Part shown: piece after piece, positions 20,977 to 27,719 of the stretch
How positions within the stretch are numbered: the first letter of the stretch is position 1
How the letters are laid out: each line of letters opens with the position of its first letter
Origin: an uncultured Thermomicrobia bacterium
GTDB taxonomy: Bacteria > Chloroflexota > Chloroflexia > Thermomicrobiales > JALYUS01
DNA length: 29,708 bases
Direction: 5' to 3'
NCBI GenBank assembly: GCA_937968015.1
Contig: CALBSO010000119.1
Coordinates: 1-29,708 of the forward strand
Made by a program: the position numbers and the translations under genes
Notes under the pieces: model-generated
Database searches by the model: none
What the model saw: only the letters and a program-made list of their open reading frames with translations
What the model was told of the DNA's origin: nothing

Positions 20977-22065
20977 GTGGCGCAAACCCTGACGCGAACA
21001 CCGACACGAGCGCGTACGAAGGCGCAGATCGTGGATGGCGACATCCACAACGCGGTCGCCTCCGACAAGGCGCTCTATCCCTATCTGCCGGAGCGGTGGC
21101 GGCAGTACCACGCACAGTTTGGCATGCGCACCTACACAGGCAGCATCTATCCGCGCGCCAACCCGAACGCCGCACGCACCGATGCGTGGCCACCCTCCGG
21201 CCTGCCGCCCGGCGCCGATCTCTCTTTCCTGCGGGAGCAATTGCTTGACGCGTGGAATATCGCCTACGGTATCTGCAACCCGCTCGTCGGCATCCAGGGG
21301 CCGTATGTGGAGTACACCGCCGCGCTGGCCCGCGCCGTCAATGAGTGGCAGGCCGCGGAATGGCTCGATCCCGAACCGCGACTGAAAGGCTCAATCGTCA
21401 TCCCCTATGAGGACGGCGACCTCGCGGCGGCGGAGATTGACCGCGCTGCGCGCGACCCCCGCTTCGCGCAGGTGCTGATGCTGATCCGCTCGCGCGAGCC
21501 GCTCGGCAAGCGGCGTTTCTGGAAAATCTACGAGGCGGCGGAGCGGAACGGCCTGCCCGTCGGCATCCACTTTGGCGGCGCGGGCGGCAACCCGTTCACC
21601 GGCGCGGGCTGGCCCTCCTTCTATCTGGAAGATCACGGCGGCACGTCGCAAGTCTTCCAGGCGCAAATCGCCAGTTTCGTCTGCGAGGGCGTCTTCGAAC
21701 GCTTCCCGAACCTCAACATCGTCCTGATCGAGGGCGGCTTCGCGTGGCTCGCCCCGCTGATGTGGCGGCTGGATACGTCATGGAAGCGTCTGAAGGACGA
21801 AGTGCCATACCTGCACCGTGCCCCCTCCGAGCAGATCCGCCAGCAAGTCTGGCTGACGACGCAGCCGATGGAGGAACCGGCCAAGCCGGAGCACTTCGTT
21901 CAGTTGCTCGACCATCTCGGCATGGCCGATCACCTGATGTTCGCGACCGATTATCCACACTGGGATTTCGACGCACCCGATCAGGCGATCCCCGCCCGCC
22001 TCGCTCCCACTGTCGAGGCGGGGATCATGGCGGGCAATGCGAAGCGGCTGTATCGGCTTTCCTAA
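20977..22065 (+). CDS. Amidohydrolase-family (amidohydrolase_2 / ACMSD-like) metal-dependent hydrolase or decarboxylase
   Basis: The product has 362 residues, started by GTG with AGGAGG 6 nt upstream. VDGDIHNA replaces the usual D-x-H-x-H metal motif with D-I-H-N, so the second histidine is Asn. VGIHFGGAGGNPFTG gives the barrel His, FPNLNIVLIEGGFAWL is the strand-6 region, and HLMFATDYPHWDFD gives the final D with the ACMSD-like ending. The family includes aminocarboxymuconate-semialdehyde decarboxylase, gamma-resorcylate decarboxylase and lactone hydrolases. The substrate cannot be assigned. The changed N-terminal metal motif occurs in several decarboxylase-like subgroups. The next gene, a Rieske protein, would fit aromatic catabolism. 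Confidence 0.88.
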   Translation: MAQTLTRTPTRARTKAQIVDGDIHNAVASDKALYPYLPERWRQYHAQFGMRTYTGSIYPRANPNAARTDAWPPSGLPPGADLSFLREQLLDAWNIAYGICNPLVGIQGPYVEYTAALARAVNEWQAAEWLDPEPRLKGSIVIPYEDGDLAAAEIDRAARDPRFAQVLMLIRSREPLGKRRFWKIYEAAERNGLPVGIHFGGAGGNPFTGAGWPSFYLEDHGGTSQVFQAQIASFVCEGVFERFPNLNIVLIEGGFAWLAPLMWRLDTSWKRLKDEVPYLHRAPSEQIRQQVWLTTQPMEEPAKPEHFVQLLDHLGMADHLMFATDYPHWDFDAPDQAIPARLAPTVEAGIMAGNAKRLYRLS

Positions 22066-22152
22066 CCCCCCAGCCCCCTTCCCGCGGGCGCCCTCTGGGC
22101 AGGAGGAATGGGAAGTGAGATCGGCGCATGCGGTGAAACATTCGGATAATCG

Positions 22153-22205
22153 GATCAAGTCACCCCTTCCCGTCTCGGGAGGGGGTAGGGGGTGAGCAGA
22201 TCAAG
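22153..22205. repeat. C/G-rich hairpin element flanked by a 7-bp direct repeat
   Basis: GATCAAG occurs at 22153-22159 and again at 22199-22205. The 39 nt between them are a hairpin (CCCCTTCCCG/CGGGAGGGG) of the same family as other spacers here. Removing one copy plus the insert joins an upstream GTG (22133) in frame to the Rieske gene. No transposase is nearby. Confidence 0.5.
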
Positions 22206-22220
22206 CATATCGTCGCAACC

Positions 22221-22649
22221 GTGGACGAAATCCCGCCCGGCACGCGCAAGATTGTCGAGGTGGCGGGGCGATCCATCGGCGTCTTCAACATCGGTGGGGA
22301 GTTCTTCGCCCTTCGCAACAGTTGCCCGCATCAGGGCGGGCCGCTCTGCACCGGGCGCGTCTCCGGTTTCGTCATTGCCGAGACGCCCGGCGAGTACCAC
22401 TACAGCCGCCAGGGCGAAATCCTCCGCTGTCCGTGGCATGGCTGGGAGTTCGACATCCGCACCGGGCAATCGTGGTTCGACCCCGCAAAAGTCCGCGTCC
22501 GCCGCTACGACGTGACCGTCGCGCCGGGCAGCGCCATCGCCACCGTCGAACCACCCCCCGCCCCCGGCCTCGCACCCGGCCCGTACGTTGCGGAGACGTA
22601 CGCCGTCTCCGTCGAGCAACACCTCGTTATGGTGGATGTGCCGGGGTGA
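22221..22649 (+). CDS. Rieske [2Fe-2S] ferredoxin-like protein, N-terminus probably disturbed
   Basis: The product has 142 residues from GTG 22221. Both Rieske boxes are intact: CPHQGGPLC (C-x-H-x15-17 region) and CPWHGWEFD (C-x-x-H), so the 2Fe-2S cluster should form. The protein belongs to small Rieske ferredoxins or oxygenase-associated electron carriers. Before the GTG the frame reads KHIVATV, which is the usual family start, but no start codon or ribosome site remains there because a repeat element interrupts the region. It lies after the amidohydrolase on the same strand and may supply electrons to an oxygenase. No oxygenase is in the window. Confidence 0.88.
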   Translation: MDEIPPGTRKIVEVAGRSIGVFNIGGEFFALRNSCPHQGGPLCTGRVSGFVIAETPGEYHYSRQGEILRCPWHGWEFDIRTGQSWFDPAKVRVRRYDVTVAPGSAIATVEPPPAPGLAPGPYVAETYAVSVEQHLVMVDVPG

Positions 22650-22670
22650 GAGGAAAGCCCCAACCCCCTA

Positions 22671-22692
22671 CCCCTTTCTTCTGGGAAAGGGG
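22671..22692. terminator. Hairpin terminator between convergent genes
   Basis: CCCCTTTC (22671-22678) pairs with GAAAGGGG (22685-22692) around TTCTGG. It lies between the Rieske stop (22649) and the dehydratase stop (22705) and can serve both. Confidence 0.7.
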
Positions 22693-22704
22693 CTGAAGGG
22701 TTAA

Positions 22705-23661
22705 TCACAGCCATTCCTTCAATTGCGCCGGGGCGACGTTGCCGCCGCTGACGATGAGCGCGACTTTCTCGCCGGGGCGGAGGGAGAGTTTGCCGAGTAG
22801 GACGGCTGCTGTCGCCGCCGCGCCCGCCGGTTCCGCGACGAGTTTGCACCGCTCGATCAGGAAGCGCATCCCCTCCTTGATCTCGTCGTCTGTCAATGAG
22901 ATGACGCTCTCCACGTACCGTCGCACCTGGGCGAGCGGCAGTTCGCCGACGAAGGGGGGCGCGAGGCCGTCCGCGATTGTCTCTACGCGGTCGAGATGGA
23001 CGACCTCACCCGCCGCGAGGCTGCGCGTCATCGCGTCCGCGCCGGTCGGCTCGACACCGATCACGCGGGCCGCCGGCTTCGCCTCGCCGATGGCGGTCGC
23101 GATGCCGCCGATCAGCCCGCCGCCGCCGATCCCGACGACGACCGTGTCCACATCGGGCAGATCTTCGAGCACTTCCAGCCCGATGGTACCCGTCCCCGCG
23201 AGGGTGCGGTCCGAGTCGAAGGGATGAATGAAGGTCAGATTGCGCTCCTCGCGCAGCCGATACATTTCCGCGAACGCTTCCGTGGCGGTCGGGCCGTGCA
23301 GGACGACCTCCGCGCCGTAGCCCCGGCATGCGGCGACCTTGATCGGGTTCGCCGACTCCGCCATCACGACCGTCGCCCGGACGCCCGCGGCCCGCGCCGC
23401 CCACGCCGTCGCTGCCGCGTGATTGCCGGACGAGACGGTGATAACACCGCGCGCCTTCTCGTCATCCGAGAGTTGCACGATGTTGTTGTACGCGCCGCGC
23501 GCCTTGAAGGAGCCGGTCTTCTGAAAATTCTCCGCCTTCAAATAGATCTCCACGCCGAGCCGCTCCCCCAGCGTCCGGGAGGTAAAGAGCGGTGTGCGGT
23601 GGACCTTGCCCGCGATCCGCGCGCGCGCGCGTTCGATGTCTTGCAGCGTCGGTGCGTCCAT
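22705..23661 (-). CDS. Threonine/serine ammonia-lyase (fold type II PLP enzyme)
   Basis: The product has 318 residues. It carries TPLFTSRTLGERLGVEIYLK followed by ENFQKTGSFKARGAYNNI with the PLP lysine in S-F-K-x-R-G-A, SSGNHAAATAWAA for the carboxylate loop, GIGGGGLIGGIATAI for the phosphate loop, and a terminal SGGNVAP. It lacks the C-terminal ACT domain of biosynthetic IlvA, so it is of the catabolic/TdcB-like or serine-racemase-like type. It deaminates threonine or serine to 2-oxo acids. Racemase activity is an alternative. The ATG at 23661 with GGAAGGGG upstream is preferred. An ATG at 23688 is nearly at the transcription start. An operator-like palindrome covers the -10. Confidence 0.92.
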   Translation of the reverse strand: MDAPTLQDIERARARIAGKVHRTPLFTSRTLGERLGVEIYLKAENFQKTGSFKARGAYNNIVQLSDDEKARGVITVSSGNHAAATAWAARAAGVRATVVMAESANPIKVAACRGYGAEVVLHGPTATEAFAEMYRLREERNLTFIHPFDSDRTLAGTGTIGLEVLEDLPDVDTVVVGIGGGGLIGGIATAIGEAKPAARVIGVEPTGADAMTRSLAAGEVVHLDRVETIADGLAPPFVGELPLAQVRRYVESVISLTDDEIKEGMRFLIERCKLVAEPAGAAATAAVLLGKLSLRPGEKVALIVSGGNVAPAQLKEWL

Positions 23662-23693
23662 TCCTCTCCCCTTCCTTACCGCTTCCATACCGG

Positions 23694-23708
23694 AGGGTAG
23701 TATACCCT
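23694..23708 (-). promoter_or_regulatory. -10 within an inverted repeat upstream of the dehydratase
   Basis: AGGGTA-GTA-TACCCT is a perfect inverted repeat with a 3-nt centre. On the minus strand it contains TATACT (23704-23699), a -10 at 10 nt from the first ATG. It is a candidate autoregulatory or pathway operator. Confidence 0.5.
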
Positions 23709-24024
23709 GAAAGGACCTCTCCCCCGGCCCCTCCCCGAAAAGGGAGGGATACCTTACCCATCCAATTCCTCACGCCCATCGTAGACAGAAATGGGATGCC
23801 GCGCGTGGCGCGTGGAATGAAGCGGGCGGTCGCGGTGTTCCGAAGAACGCGGCATACTTGCTGGGTGGCATCGGGTCTGCAAGGGGGAATCATCGGATTA
23901 TGACGCTGATGTTCCCGTCGTCCACGCCCACCGCCAGTCATGATGCCGCTCCGCGGACCAGGACGTCCGCGGCAAGCCCCGGCGGACCATGTCGCCCGCC
24001 ACGCATCGGAGAGGATCGCATCCC
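23709..24024. other. Divergent spacer with C/G-rich hairpin and folE leader
   Basis: CCCTCCC (23729-23735) pairs with GGGAGGG (23742-23748). A second perfect hairpin, CCGCGGAC (23951-23958)/GTCCGCGG (23965-23972), lies 52 nt before the folE ATG. I cannot match the leader to the THF riboswitch consensus. No other gene is seen. Confidence 0.5.
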
Positions 24025-24675
24025 ATGGCACTCGGAACGAATGGCGTCCGGCGACCGGCGCACACGCATCAGGAAATCCTCATCACGCCGGTGGACAAGG
24101 AGCGCATCAAAAGCGCCGTGCGGGAGATCATCGCCGCTATCGGCGAGGACGCGGAGCGCGACGGACTGCGCGAAACCCCCCGCCGCATCGCTGACATGTA
24201 CGAAGAAATTTTTGCGGGGCTGAGGACAGACCCGTACCAATTCCTCGATGTGACCTTCGATGAGGCATACGCGGAGATGGTCGTCCTCAAAGATATTCCC
24301 TTCTACTCGATGTGCGAGCACCATTTCGCCCCCTTCCATGGCGTCGCGCATGTCGCGTACATCCCGAGCGGGCGCGTCGTCGGCCTCTCGAAACTCGCCC
24401 GCGTCGTCGAGGCGTATGCCCGCCGCCCGCAGGTGCAGGAGCGGCTAACCGCGCAGATCGCCGACACGATCATGGCGGGGTTGCAGCCAAAGGGCGCGGC
24501 AGTCGTCATCCAGGCGGAGCACACCTGCCTGACGATGCGCGGCATCAGGAAGCCGGGCGCGAAGATGGTAACGAGCGCCGTGCGCGGTCTCTTTAAGGAC
24601 CACCCGCCGACGCGCGCCGAGTTCCAGGCGATCCTGCGCGGCGACCACTTCGGCGGCATGGGAGGCGCCGGTTGA
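24025..24675 (+). CDS. folE: GTP cyclohydrolase I
   Basis: The product has 216 residues. The zinc and catalytic residues are C97, H99-H100 in SMCEHHFAPFHG and C168 in EHTCLTMRGI. GRVVGLSKLARVVEAYARRP and QERLTAQIAD are the standard GCH-I core. It makes 7,8-dihydroneopterin triphosphate from GTP, the first step of folate biosynthesis. The ATG at 24025 (MALGTNG) is preferred over 23989, with GGAGAGGA about 10 nt upstream. The C-terminus ends in a Gly-rich tail. The stop overlaps the TTG start of the folK-folP fusion by 4 bp, so the two folate genes are translationally coupled. folB is not found nearby. Confidence 0.96.
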   Translation: MALGTNGVRRPAHTHQEILITPVDKERIKSAVREIIAAIGEDAERDGLRETPRRIADMYEEIFAGLRTDPYQFLDVTFDEAYAEMVVLKDIPFYSMCEHHFAPFHGVAHVAYIPSGRVVGLSKLARVVEAYARRPQVQERLTAQIADTIMAGLQPKGAAVVIQAEHTCLTMRGIRKPGAKMVTSAVRGLFKDHPPTRAEFQAILRGDHFGGMGGAG

Positions 24676-26480
24676 GCGGCCCTGCTCACCAACCCGAAGT
24701 CCCGGTTGCCCTCGCCATCGGCGGCAATCTCGGCGATCGGGCCGCGACGCTGCGGGACGCCGTGCGACGGCTCGTGGCAGGCGGCGTGCGGGTGGACGCC
24801 GCCTCCTCACTCTACGAGACGCCGCCGTGGGGCTACGCGGACCAGCCACCCTTCCTCAATGGCGCGCTCCGGGGCCGGACGACGCTCCCGCCGCATGATC
24901 TCCTCGCCCTCGCCAAGCGGATCGAGCAGGAGCTTGGGCGCGAGCCATCCTTCCGCAATGCGCCGCGCCCAGTGGATATTGACATCGCGTTCTACGGCGA
25001 CTGTGTGATCAACGCACCGGGCATGCATGTGCCGCATCCCGGCCTGCCCGAACGCGCCTTCGTCCTCGTCCCGCTCGCGGAGATCGCCGGGTCATGGCTG
25101 CACCCAACCCTCGGCAAAACGATTGCCGAACTGCGCGCCGCCCTCGGCCCCACCGATGAGATCAAACAGTATCTCGCTCCCGCCCGCTGGGCCTATGTCA
25201 CGCCGGAGACGGAAGAAGCCGAAACCTCAATTGGTGACGAACCGAAACCCGCACTGATGATGAGCCGATGCGCCGATTCATCTATTCATCCGCGCTATCA
25301 CGCCCGCGTTCTTGCCCTGCATCGCAGTCGGGAATACCGGGCAGAAATCCGCCGACTCGGCATGCACAGTCCTGTAGGAGATGCCTTTTTCGCTCATCTC
25401 GGCTTCGTCGCGGTACAGGTTGACGGCGTAGAGCAAGCAACCGCAAGACGCGTGGAAGAGTGGAGCAATACTGAGACGGTTGTGGCTACCTCTCGATCAG
25501 ATCGAACAGCACTTCTGGTGACAGGAACGCCGGAAGGAATCTCGCATCTCACACAGGACCTCGTAGCCAGTTCTGATGCAAATGTGAAGGCAGTCAGTAC
25601 CGCGCTTCGCCTCGCCATCGAACGGCATCGTGCCCCCCCCGCGACTGTCACCGTCGGCACGCACACCTTCGACTGGGCAAACCGCGTCATCGTGATGGGT
25701 ATTCTCAACGCGACGCCCGATTCGTTCTCCGACGCCGGGGAATATTTCGAGTTCGATGAGGCCCTCCGCCGCGCCTACGAGATGGCCGAGCAGGGTGCGA
25801 CGATGATCGAAGTCGGTGGCCAGTCCGCCCAACCTGGCCCGGTGATCTCCATAGATGAAGAACTCAGCCGCATCGTGCCGCTCCTCGAACGGCTGCGGGA
25901 CGAGATCGGCTTGCCGCTCGCGGTGGATACCTTTCGCGTCGGCGTAGCGCGCGGTGCGGTGGCGGCGGGCGCGGTCTACATCAACGACATCAGCGGCGGG
26001 GGTGACGAAGGCGACGCCATGGCGCGCCTCGCGGCGGAGACGGGCGTGTTGCTCGGCATCATGCACCTTCGCGGCAGGCCGAAGGAGAAGCAGTGGGACA
26101 CCGAGTACGAGAGCGTGATGGACGAGGTGACGGGCTTCCTGCACGAGCGGATCGGGCGGGCCGTCGAGGTCGGCGTAGCGCGGGAGAAGATCGTCATTGA
26201 CCCCGGCTTCGGCTTCGGCAAGGAAGCGCCGCACGATCGCGAAGTGATGCACCGCTTTTCGGAGTTGCGCTCCTTCGGCCTGCCGATTTTGCTCGCCACG
26301 AGCCGCAAAAACTACCTCTCCGACACGATGGGCCTGTCTGTCCATGATCTATTGCCCGAGACGGCAGCGGCGGTGACCTACGGCATCGCGCAGGGCGCGA
26401 GCATCATCCGCGTCCACGATGTCGCCTTCATGGCCCGCATCGCCCGCCTGATGCCGCACATCCTGCGGCATTCCCGATAG
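24672..26480 (+). CDS. folK-folP: HPPK-DHPS fusion with a middle DHPS-associated domain
   Basis: This 602-residue protein starts with TTG in a TTGA overlap with folE. Residues 11-155 are FolK: ALAIGGNLGDR, SLYETPPWGYADQPPFLNGA, RNAPRPVDIDIAFYGD and PHPGLPERAFVL. Residues about 205-320 (ARVLALHRSREYRAEIRRLG...DGVEQATARRVEEW...ALRLAIERH) resemble the extra N-terminal domain in front of FolP in many Firmicutes and Chloroflexi. Residues 338-600 are FolP: GILNATPDSFSDAG, VDTFR, YINDISGGGD, DPGFGFGK, TSRKNYL and IIRVHD. The DHPS loop that normally reads GGESTRPG is GGQSAQPG here, lacking the Thr and Arg. The enzyme should join 6-hydroxymethyl-dihydropterin diphosphate with pABA, but that loop change may affect substrate or sulfonamide binding. 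Confidence 0.93.
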   Translation: MSGPAHQPEVPVALAIGGNLGDRAATLRDAVRRLVAGGVRVDAASSLYETPPWGYADQPPFLNGALRGRTTLPPHDLLALAKRIEQELGREPSFRNAPRPVDIDIAFYGDCVINAPGMHVPHPGLPERAFVLVPLAEIAGSWLHPTLGKTIAELRAALGPTDEIKQYLAPARWAYVTPETEEAETSIGDEPKPALMMSRCADSSIHPRYHARVLALHRSREYRAEIRRLGMHSPVGDAFFAHLGFVAVQVDGVEQATARRVEEWSNTETVVATSRSDRTALLVTGTPEGISHLTQDLVASSDANVKAVSTALRLAIERHRAPPATVTVGTHTFDWANRVIVMGILNATPDSFSDAGEYFEFDEALRRAYEMAEQGATMIEVGGQSAQPGPVISIDEELSRIVPLLERLRDEIGLPLAVDTFRVGVARGAVAAGAVYINDISGGGDEGDAMARLAAETGVLLGIMHLRGRPKEKQWDTEYESVMDEVTGFLHERIGRAVEVGVAREKIVIDPGFGFGKEAPHDREVMHRFSELRSFGLPILLATSRKNYLSDTMGLSVHDLLPETAAAVTYGIAQGASIIRVHDVAFMARIARLMPHILRHSR

Positions 26481-26542
26481 GCAGCATGATGGCACGCATC
26501 CGCGTACAAGATTCGTTTGCCGGGAATGACGGGAATGCCTGG

Positions 26543-26571
26543 TTGTTCTATAGTAATGAGGAGAGTATAAC
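26543..26571 (+). promoter_or_regulatory. Promoter of thioredoxin reductase
   Basis: TTGTTC (26543-26548) and TATAAC (26566-26571) are separated by 17 nt. The transcript begins with a compact hairpin at about 26583-26606 (GCGG and AGCGGC pairing with GCCGCT and CCGC), ending 8 nt before the AGGAGG ribosome site. Confidence 0.5.
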
Positions 26572-26625
26572 CGTGGCGGGGTGCGGAAGCGGCTGCGCCG
26601 CTCCGCGCGAATCAGGAGGCTTGGT

Positions 26626-27624
26626 GTGGCGACGACTCATACGGACATCGCGATTATCGGGAGTGGGCCGGCGGGCCTGACGGCGGCGATTTACGCGGTG
26701 CGCGCGGGCCTGTCCGCCCACGTTATCGCGGGCTATGCCTGGGGCGGGCAACTGATGTTCACGGGCCGTGTAGACAACTATCCCGGCTTCCCCGAAGGCG
26801 TCGAAGGCCCCGAACTGATGCAAAAGATGCGCGAGCAGGCGGAGGCGCAGGGTGCGGTCGTCCTGGATGATGAGGTGGACACGTTGATCCCCGGCACGCG
26901 ACCGCCCCACACGATCAAGACGATGAATGGCGAGGAGATCATCGCGCGGGCGGTCATCCTCGCGACCGGGTCGGAGCCGAAATGGCTCGGTATCCCGAAT
27001 GAGGAGCGACTGCGCGCGGGCGGCGTCTCGTCGTGTGCGACGTGTGACGGCGCGTTCTTCCGGGGCAAGAATGTCATCATCGTCGGCGGCGGCGATACCG
27101 CAATGGAGGAGACGCTCCACCTCGCCAAACTCGTCAACCATGTGACGGTCGTCCACCGGCGCGAGCATCTCCGCGCCACCGCCGCGATGGTCAATCGCGT
27201 CAAGGAGCAGCCGAACGTCTCGTTCGCGCTCGAACGCGTCCCGGTCAATGTCGAGGGCGACAAGAAAGTGACCGGCCTGACCGTTCAGAAGCGGGATGGC
27301 TCGCTGGAGACGATCCCGGCGGATGGCGTCTTCGTCGCCATCGGCCACAACCCGACGGTCCGGCTCGTCGAGGGCATCATCCCGCTCTCCGAGTACGGAA
27401 CGGCCGTGCGGCTGCCGAACTCGACGCAGACGGTTGTGCCCGGCTTGTTCGTCGCGGGCGATGTCTGGGACCATCACTACCGCCAGGCCGTGACGGCGGC
27501 GGGCGATGGCTGCCGCGCCGCGATGGACGCCGAGCGCTGGCTGGGCGCGCCCCGCCTCGACAGCGCCGAACGCTACCCGGACTATCCTGCCGACGCCGAA
27601 ATGCTCGCGACAGTGAAGGCCTAA
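26626..27624 (+). CDS. trxB: Thioredoxin reductase (NADPH), low-molecular-weight type
   Basis: The product has 332 residues, started by GTG with AGGAGG 7 nt upstream. The FAD motif IIGSGPAGLTAAIYAVRAG, the redox pair C137-A-T-C140 in SSCATCDGAFF, the NADPH fold IIVGGGDTAMEETLHL with HRREHLRA, and GLFVAGDVWDHHYRQAVTAA near the end are all in place. It passes electrons from NADPH through FAD to thioredoxin. The gene ends before a C/G-rich spacer and is probably monocistronic. Ferredoxin/flavodoxin-dependent reductases are a distant alternative but usually lack the CATC pair. Confidence 0.96.
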   Translation: MATTHTDIAIIGSGPAGLTAAIYAVRAGLSAHVIAGYAWGGQLMFTGRVDNYPGFPEGVEGPELMQKMREQAEAQGAVVLDDEVDTLIPGTRPPHTIKTMNGEEIIARAVILATGSEPKWLGIPNEERLRAGGVSSCATCDGAFFRGKNVIIVGGGDTAMEETLHLAKLVNHVTVVHRREHLRATAAMVNRVKEQPNVSFALERVPVNVEGDKKVTGLTVQKRDGSLETIPADGVFVAIGHNPTVRLVEGIIPLSEYGTAVRLPNSTQTVVPGLFVAGDVWDHHYRQAVTAAGDGCRAAMDAERWLGAPRLDSAERYPDYPADAEMLATVKA

Positions 27625-27719
27625 CCCTCTGTCCCGCCTCCCCGCACGGGAAGGGGATCTCGCGTACGACATCGTGTTGCACCCGCGCGAGTGCGAGTGA
27701 GGGAGGGGGCCACGATCGG
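27625..27719. repeat. C/G-rich spacer repeat with hairpin
   Basis: CCCGCCTCCCC with GGGAAGGGG and then CTCGCG...CGCGAG form stems in this spacer, which ends in AGGGAGGGGG. The last part doubles as the ribosome site of the next gene. It belongs to the same loose family as the hairpins at 19660 and 22671. Confidence 0.55.

Noticed and set aside
23709..24024. THF riboswitch before folE
   Set aside because: There is a hairpin, but the conserved THF-I core and paired loops could not be located. A covariance-model search would be decisive.
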